The notes below the pieces were generated by a model. That model saw nothing but the letters and a program-made list of their open reading frames with translations. It made no database searches and was not told the DNA's origin. From assembly GCA_937981915.1 (NCBI GenBank), contig CALJMD010000386.1:1-37633 (forward strand): 37,633 bases of DNA, in the 5' to 3' direction. The position numbers and the translations under genes are program-made. Origin of the DNA: an uncultured Acidimicrobiales bacterium. Lineage in GTDB: Bacteria; Actinomycetota; Acidimicrobiia; Acidimicrobiales; SZUA-35. Below are positions 33,222-37,633 of this stretch, piece after piece (position 1 is the stretch's first letter; each line of letters begins with the position of its first letter).

Positions 33222-33670
33222 CAGCCTGTTCCTTGCTACGGAAACCGCGCCTTGGCTGGTTGTGACCGCAAGCTGTCGCTCGCCGTCTACTACCCCACTG
33301 TCACCTGTTTACGCGTACTCCGAGTCGCCCAAAAGAACGGGCGTACATAATTGCTTTCCGTACGCTCGCTATTGTCCGGTTCGCGCCACCTAGTTGCTTG
33401 CCGCCTCCTCGAAGTGTATTGACCCTGAACTCGGCAGACTATCGGCTGGGTACATCTGCTGATCAAGTCCCGGGTGTTGTTCTCCGATGAAGCCTAACGG
33501 CGAAAACCGGCTAATTCAGTTAGGTTTCAGCTGTTTGAGCCGCAACATAGTTAGCCCTGCTTCCCCTCTGTCGAGGTCGAGTCGAGAGGCAGCGACAACG
33601 GCCTTCTGGACGGCACCGAAGGCCCGACAGGAGGGCCTCGTTTGCCGCTTTCCGATAGCGTGGCCTTTCT
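33222..33670. other. Divergent intergenic region
   Basis: 449 bp with no gene I can support. It contains a small hairpin CGCCC-AAAAGAA-CGGGCG (about 33327-33344) and a longer one (33611-33647): CGGCA with TGCCG, and AGGCCC (33620-33625) with GGGCCT (33633-33638). It must carry the promoter of the sugar transferase operon; no clear -35/-10 pair was found on that strand. Confidence 0.5.
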
Positions 33671-34096
33671 ATGACCGTGTCGCGGGATGAGGCCCGAGAA
33701 GTCGCCATCGTCGGAATCCTCATCGCCATCGCTTTACGAGTCGGTGCCGGGGTCTTCCAACTGATTGAGGAGGCAACCGGAGCCTGGACGACAGCGTCGC
33801 TGGCCGGCCGCTTCTTCGCCCCGATCGGTTCCACCGTTGGCATGCTCACGCTGGCTTGCGTACTCATCGTGGTGCTTTCACCGAGCGGTGCCGTCTCCAC
33901 CGGAGTCATCGCCGCGGTGCAAAAGGCCGCGCTGGCAGTGACAGCCCTTGGGGTCGGGTCGACGTTGTACACATTGGTGTTCAGCTTCAGCGATGCTCTG
34001 GCCAAACTGTGGTTCGCCATGATCAACGGTCTGGCCGCAGCCACCCTGGCTGGTACGGGCTGGTGGATTCTGCGGAACTTCGACCCCGACCGCTAG
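33671..34096 (+). CDS. Small four-helix membrane protein
   Basis: 141 residues with four membrane helices (about 10-30, 50-72, 80-104, 112-134) and short loops. I do not recognise a family. A -10-like TAGCGT (33656-33661) would start transcription only a few bases before the ATG and there is no Shine-Dalgarno, so the message may be leaderless. The next gene is the spondin-domain protein on the same strand, 121 bp away. Confidence 0.75.
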   Translation: MTVSRDEAREVAIVGILIAIALRVGAGVFQLIEEATGAWTTASLAGRFFAPIGSTVGMLTLACVLIVVLSPSGAVSTGVIAAVQKAALAVTALGVGSTLYTLVFSFSDALAKLWFAMINGLAAATLAGTGWWILRNFDPDR

Positions 34097-34217
34097 ATCA
34101 GCACTCAGTTCGCTGTTGTCCGGTCGTTCACTGAACGTTTCGCGTTTTGAGAGAATCCTCTCCGTCCTCCGATTGTTGGATAGCAGGAAGAAACCTGAAC
34201 CAGAAAGGTCAGCTCCT

Positions 34218-34931
34218 GTGAAGAAGCTCGGAACACCATTGAAAATCGCAGCCGCCGTGATGGCTGCCGCTTTGACCCTGGCCACCGCGGCCAGCGGTGC
34301 CTCAGCCAGAGGCCAAAACGCCGGTGAAGACGTCACCTACGTGGCGACCATCACCAACACCACCGGCAACTATCTAACACCGGTCAACTGGGCCGCCCAT
34401 TCCAACGACGTCGCCTTGTTCCAAGCCAACCGCCCGGCTAGTCCCGGTGTGCAGGCAGTAGCCGAAAACGGTGGTGTGCCAGTGTTGGCTGCTGAAATCG
34501 CTGGAGCCGTAGACGCTGCCGGTCTCGGCACCAGTGGTGTCGGAGGCGGAGCGCCAATTCCCCCCGGTGGCTCGGTCACGTTCGAGTTCACCACTTCGGC
34601 CGATCGACTGAGCATCGTGTCGATGTTGATCTGCACCAACGATGGGTTCGCCGGGCTCGATTCGAAGCTGCTGCCTCAAGGCGACTCGGCCAAGCAGTAT
34701 CGCCTGCAGGGCTACGACGCCGGAACGGAACTCAACACTGAGCGGCGAGCCGATCTCGTTCCCGCCCCGTTCTGCCAGCTGGGTTCAGGCCTCGGTACTG
34801 GTGAGTCCAACCCGGCTCTGGCTGAGAACGGTGTGGTTCGACGCCATCAGGGTATTCAGGGTGTCGGTGATCTAGAGGACAAGTTCGACTGGAGCGGCCC
34901 GGTGGCTGAACTCACCGTTGCCCGCAAGTAG
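34218..34931 (+). CDS. Secreted spondin-domain protein
   Basis: 237 residues from GTG 34218, chosen because AGAAAGG lies 9 nt upstream and a normal signal peptide then follows (KKLGTPLKIAAAVMAAALTLATAASGASA). An in-frame ATG at 34116 would bury the signal. The mature part matches bacterial spondin_N proteins: YVATITNTTGNYLTPVNWAAHS, VAENGGVPVLAAEIAG, and IPPGGSVTFEFTTSADRLSIVSMLICTNDGFAGLDS. These are beta-sandwich extracellular proteins thought to act in adhesion or the matrix. Two Cys may pair. It is followed by a strong terminator. Confidence 0.88.
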   Translation: MKKLGTPLKIAAAVMAAALTLATAASGASARGQNAGEDVTYVATITNTTGNYLTPVNWAAHSNDVALFQANRPASPGVQAVAENGGVPVLAAEIAGAVDAAGLGTSGVGGGAPIPPGGSVTFEFTTSADRLSIVSMLICTNDGFAGLDSKLLPQGDSAKQYRLQGYDAGTELNTERRADLVPAPFCQLGSGLGTGESNPALAENGVVRRHQGIQGVGDLEDKFDWSGPVAELTVARK

Positions 34932-34962
34932 GGAAACCTGTCAGTAAGAGTTTGATAGGCAG

Positions 34963-34998
34963 CGAAGGACCCGGCGTCGAAAAGCGCCGGGTCCTTCG
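34963..34998. terminator. Bidirectional hairpin terminator
   Basis: CGAAGGACCCGGCG (34963-34976) and CGCCGGGTCCTTCG (34985-34998) are perfect 14-bp complements around an 8-nt loop. It lies between the convergent spondin gene and the PadR-partner gene and probably serves both. U-runs are poor on each side. Confidence 0.8.
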
Positions 34999-35020
34999 TC
35001 GTCTGCCACCTAGAGCTCTG

Positions 35021-36436
35021 CTATACAAAGTCGAAAATGAAGGGGAAGGCGAAGGCCACGAAGGCGGCCCATACCGGGTAGACGGGCACGTACGAAGTTT
35101 GCCAGCGCTCAACTTCAGTGGCCGATCGGGCGCCCCGCACGAAGGCCAAACTGAGGAACGCAGCGACGGCCAGGTTGACAAGCAACACCAGGTTCTCTCC
35201 CAGGGCGGCGGTCTTGTTGGCGCTGAACCCAAACTCGGAGATTCGGGCCACGATGCCGAACATCACCAACGTGTCGATGAGGAGTGCCGACACCACCAAC
35301 GCCAGTTGCAGGTAGTCGAACAGTCCGGGTTCGTCGCCGGGTTGACGGGCGGAAAGCGAATAGAGGTGGAGCCCGAGCACGACCACGAGGATCAAGTCGA
35401 ACAGGATCAAGACGTCGGGGTCTTGGTCTATTCCTCGCCCGGTGACGGCCACGGTCACGAGGAAGCCGATGAAGATGAGGGCGAACAGCGGGGTGAAGAC
35501 TCGGGTCAAAACCGGAGCGATGTTCTCGATGGCGCCTTGCTTGATCTCGACCAGCCAGACGGCAATGACAGCGGCAGCCGCCGCTCCACCGGGCATAAGC
35601 ACCTCAAATATCAACGTCTCGGGGTCGAGGTCGATCGCTGCGAACACGCCTCCGGTCACCGCTAGGAGAACACCGCCTCCTAACGCCATCAACGTGTAGT
35701 AGACGAAGACTTCGCCGGTGAAGCGAATGAAGTCCATCCGTTTGGCGTGGTCTTGCCAGTCACCTTCGACGTAGATCAAACCGATCACGAACCACAACAT
35801 TATGGGCAGGTGGATGGCGGTCAGTGCGGCAGTGTGGCCGTCGACGAAGCTGAACGGATACAGGTTGGTGGCGGCGAAAGCAGCGGCGAACGCGCCGACG
35901 GTGGCCAACACCGGCCACCCGGTCACCTGTCGTTTGGCTACCAGGAAAATGGCAACGAAGGCCATCACCACTAACACGATATTGCGAGGGATCAGCCCGT
36001 CGGGGTCGGCATCAGAGATGATCCCGACGTTGTTGAACAGCGCGATGGTGGCCAGCCCGGCGGCGACAGCGGTGGTGACCGCGATCAACAATCCTCGACG
36101 ATCACTGTCTGAACCAGAGGCGTGGCCGGAGGGGAGTACGAGCTGCTCCCACAGTCGATCCGAGTGTTCGCTGGCGAACTCGCGCCACATGTCATCCATG
36201 CGGCCCATGCGTTTCACGGCGACCAGAAAGGCTTCGCCGTCGTCCAAGCCGACGCTGCGCAGATCGTCGATCTGGGATCGAAGGTGATCTTCCAGCTCTT
36301 CGACGTCGGCGCCGGCCACAGTGGGGTGTGCGCTCACGTATCGCCGCCACTGAGTGATCTGGCTCTCGACTTCACCATCGAGCGTTTGCACCTCATCGCT
36401 CATATCAACATGTTCCACCGCGTCCACCTCTGACAT
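35021..36436 (-). CDS. PadR-associated polytopic membrane protein with N-terminal HAAS-like domain
   Basis: 471 residues. The N-terminal 100 residues (QITQWRRYVSAHPTVAGADVEELEDHLRSQIDDLRSVGLDDGEAFLVAVKRMG) match the soluble HAAS/permease-prefix helical domain usually encoded next to PadR regulators. About ten membrane helices follow, from about 112 to 470, with acidic loops. The GGGAGAG ribosome site is about 8 nt before the ATG. It lies 66 bp downstream of the PadR gene. Such proteins are thought to pass envelope signals to PadR or form part of the regulated membrane system; the exact role is unknown. Confidence 0.87.
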   Translation of the reverse strand: MSEVDAVEHVDMSDEVQTLDGEVESQITQWRRYVSAHPTVAGADVEELEDHLRSQIDDLRSVGLDDGEAFLVAVKRMGRMDDMWREFASEHSDRLWEQLVLPSGHASGSDSDRRGLLIAVTTAVAAGLATIALFNNVGIISDADPDGLIPRNIVLVVMAFVAIFLVAKRQVTGWPVLATVGAFAAAFAATNLYPFSFVDGHTAALTAIHLPIMLWFVIGLIYVEGDWQDHAKRMDFIRFTGEVFVYYTLMALGGGVLLAVTGGVFAAIDLDPETLIFEVLMPGGAAAAAVIAVWLVEIKQGAIENIAPVLTRVFTPLFALIFIGFLVTVAVTGRGIDQDPDVLILFDLILVVVLGLHLYSLSARQPGDEPGLFDYLQLALVVSALLIDTLVMFGIVARISEFGFSANKTAALGENLVLLVNLAVAAFLSLAFVRGARSATEVERWQTSYVPVYPVWAAFVAFAFPFIFDFV

Positions 36437-36462
36437 TTGTGTTCTCTCCCTTGCACCTGCGT

Positions 36463-36504
36463 TGACGGCTCACCGTGCTCGACGGCTCACCGTGCTTGAC
36501 GGCT
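36463..36504. repeat. 17-bp tandem repeat between PadR and membrane protein genes
   Basis: TGACGGCTCACCGTGCT (36463-36479) is repeated at 36480-36496 with one change, and a third partial copy (TGACGGCT) starts at 36497 and runs to the PadR stop codon. It contains the short inverted pair CGG/CCG. It is probably a slippage product; a regulatory role is possible. Confidence 0.75.
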
Positions 36505-36916
36505 ACGCCCATCCCGGGGTCGGGCCGTCACCCAACTTGGCCATGCCGTCCCACACCGAAGCCAACGCCTCGGTTACCGCCGCCCACTGTTGATGTTGAT
36601 CGCTGAGCGCCCTCTGGCCTTCGGCCGTGAGCCGGTAGTACTTGCGTCGGCGGCCACCGTCTTCAGGTTTGCGCCACTCGGCTTCGATGTAGTCAAGGCG
36701 TTCGAGGCGATGCAGCAGCGGATACATCATCCCGTCGGCCCAATCGAGGCGACCGGCGGACAGTTCGCTGACTCGTTTGGAGATGGCGTAGCCGTAGCTT
36801 TCGCCTTCAGCCAGGATCCCCAGGACGAGGGGGACCGCCGAGGCAGCCACCAGGTCTTTGCCGATGGCGGTCTGTTCGGTTTCTGGGGACCCACGAGCCA
36901 TAGAAGTACGATACAT
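36503..36916 (-). CDS. PadR family transcriptional regulator
   Basis: 137 residues. The winged-helix core is clear: VLGILAEGESYGYAISKRVSEL, then GRLDWADGMMYPLLHRLERLDYIEAEWRK and the wing RRRKYYRLTAEG, which are PadR hallmarks. The C-terminal helix for dimerisation is short, as in subfamily 2. Two starts are possible: ATG 36916 and ATG 36901, which would remove five residues and leave the direct repeats at 36904-36933 wholly upstream. PadR proteins repress their own operon and release on small ligands or stress. The partner membrane-protein gene follows directly. Confidence 0.9.
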   Translation of the reverse strand: MYRTSMARGSPETEQTAIGKDLVAASAVPLVLGILAEGESYGYAISKRVSELSAGRLDWADGMMYPLLHRLERLDYIEAEWRKPEDGGRRRKYYRLTAEGQRALSDQHQQWAAVTEALASVWDGMAKLGDGPTPGWA

Positions 36917-36933
36917 AGAAGTTCAATACATAG
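36904..36933. promoter_or_regulatory. 15-bp direct repeat at the PadR start, candidate autoregulatory operator
   Basis: AAGTACGATACATAG (36904-36918) and AAGTTCAATACATAG (36919-36933) match at 13 of 15 positions, with partial copies on both sides (GAGCCATAG and CTAGGTATAG). The ATAC/GTAT core is the kind of AT-rich sequence PadR proteins bind. It overlaps the presumed start region. Confidence 0.5.
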
Positions 36934-37003
36934 CACCTCTAGGTATAGAAACGGCCGCGCATGTAAGACCACTTCAGCGGTGGCGCAAGGAACTTGAGGT
37001 CAG

Positions 37004-37633
37004 CTACTGGTCGAGAAGAGCCCGAACCGATGAGTGAGCCGAGATCTCGCCGTCAGCCAAATACAAGTGGTGATTGCGGGCGATGTCGTCCGGTACGTAG
37101 CGGTAGTTGACCATGATTCCCAACGACCGGTCGAGGCCGACCGGCGTGGGGTTGGCCATCCAGTTCAACCGCTCAACTCTGGAACCGTTCGACAAGTGAA
37201 AGTTGGCCACCCGGTCTTGAGCGTGCTGACCACGTTTCGCCGTGAGAAGATAGTGGGCCGCCAACTCCAACAGAGGCTGCTCAAGTGCTTCAACCCTCAG
37301 CGGGTCGTCCACCCAGGTCTCATCGCTCATGGCCGAAGCAACTGCGGCCGGCAACACCTCGGTGCGTTCGTCCAACCACGATCGCAGCCCGGGTATGGGC
37401 GACAACGTCGAGAACATCTTCAAGTGCGGCAGCTCAGCCAGCAGCGCCGACACCACCTGCTTGATCAACAAGTTGCCGAGATTGACACCGGCCAAGCCGG
37501 GTTGACAGTTGGAAATCGAATAGAAGATGGCGGTGTCGGCTTCGGTGGGGGAACCGGTCGGTGACTCGGTGTCGAGCAGCTCGACCAGATTGCCGGCCAA
37601 ACCTTCAACCAACGCCACCTCGACAAAGATCAG
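37004..37633 (-). CDS. Malonyl-CoA decarboxylase, C-terminal part (5' end outside window)
   Basis: 209 codons plus stop. The frame is open at base 37633 and reads FVEVAL just inside the edge, as in the middle of the family, so about half of a typical 430-480-residue protein is missing. Diagnostic motifs are FYSISNCQPGLAGVNLGN (with the catalytic-region Ser), LPHLKMFSTLSPIPGLRSWL, NFHLSNGSRVERLNWMAN (catalytic His) and GIMVNYRYVPDDI (conserved Tyr). The enzyme converts malonyl-CoA to acetyl-CoA and CO2 in malonate use or control of fatty-acid synthesis. It is transcribed in the same direction as the PadR gene downstream of it; no shared function is evident. Confidence 0.9.
   Translation of the reverse strand: MIFVEVALVEGLAGNLVELLDTESPTGSPTEADTAIFYSISNCQPGLAGVNLGNLLIKQVVSALLAELPHLKMFSTLSPIPGLRSWLDERTEVLPAAVASAMSDETWVDDPLRVEALEQPLLELAAHYLLTAKRGQHAQDRVANFHLSNGSRVERLNWMANPTPVGLDRSLGIMVNYRYVPDDIARNHHLYLADGEISAHSSVRALLDQ

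Noticed and set aside
1-37633. Possible CRISPR array, insertion sequence or integrase
   Set aside because: The tandem repeats seen are coding (SYANPA, hendecads, DPPVT) or short intergenic copies without spacers; no transposase or integrase motif was found.

Overview
The window looks like a chromosomal segment of a free-living, high-GC actinobacterium. A member of the Acidimicrobiia (Ilumatobacter-like) is my best guess, from gene content rather than any marker gene. Supporting features are a PknB-type Ser/Thr kinase with an ectodomain, an HbhA-like Lys-tailed protein beside an XRE regulator, an LLM-class flavin oxidoreductase, paired PaaI thioesterases, and many GTG/TTG starts. I saw no rRNA, tRNA, insertion sequence, prophage or CRISPR array.

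Region 1 (1-10.75 kb, all minus strand) is a surface and signalling block. Read in transcription order it holds: a cytoplasmic-looking S8 subtilase with seven SYANPA repeats (10753-8975), a TPR-CHAT caspase-like protease (8918-6132), an ECF-like sigma factor (6082-5483), a small acidic protein coupled to it by an ATGA overlap (5486-4995), a large transmembrane Ser/Thr kinase with a repeat-bearing ectodomain (4877-1863), and a secreted repeat protein that runs off the left edge (1668-1). Two different proteases, a sigma factor and a receptor kinase in one collinear array are the best candidate in this window for a poorly described regulatory system.

Region 2 (11.0-16.0 kb) is mostly plus strand: a lipoprotein, two overlapping hotdog thioesterases, a hendecad-repeat coiled-coil membrane protein on the minus strand, an HbhA-like protein, an XRE regulator and an enoyl-CoA hydratase-family protein. 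A perfect 10-bp-arm palindrome flanked by direct repeats lies at 13.9 kb.

Region 3 (16.1-16.7 kb) has no convincing protein gene. It has a promoter-like sequence, about 530 nt of purine-rich, hairpin-rich sequence, and a strong intrinsic terminator 20 nt before the next start codon. I read it as a candidate ncRNA or a long attenuating leader.

Region 4 (16.7-33.2 kb) is an exopolysaccharide locus of the Wzx/Wzy type, interrupted by an MscS channel and an LLM oxidoreductase. It has a GT2 transferase, an anchored beta-helix protein, three GT4 transferases, a flippase, a Wzz-like protein preceded by a structured leader, a Wzy-like polymerase with an extra cytoplasmic domain, and, on the opposite strand, an ExoA-like GT2 and the initiating sugar-1-phosphate transferase. 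The implied order is: the initiating transferase loads a lipid carrier, the GTs extend the repeat unit, the flippase exports it, and the Wzy-like protein polymerises it under Wzz-like control.

Region 5 (33.7-37.6 kb) holds a four-helix membrane protein, a secreted spondin-domain protein with a strong terminator, a PadR regulator with its membrane partner, and the C-terminal half of a malonyl-CoA decarboxylase running off the right edge.
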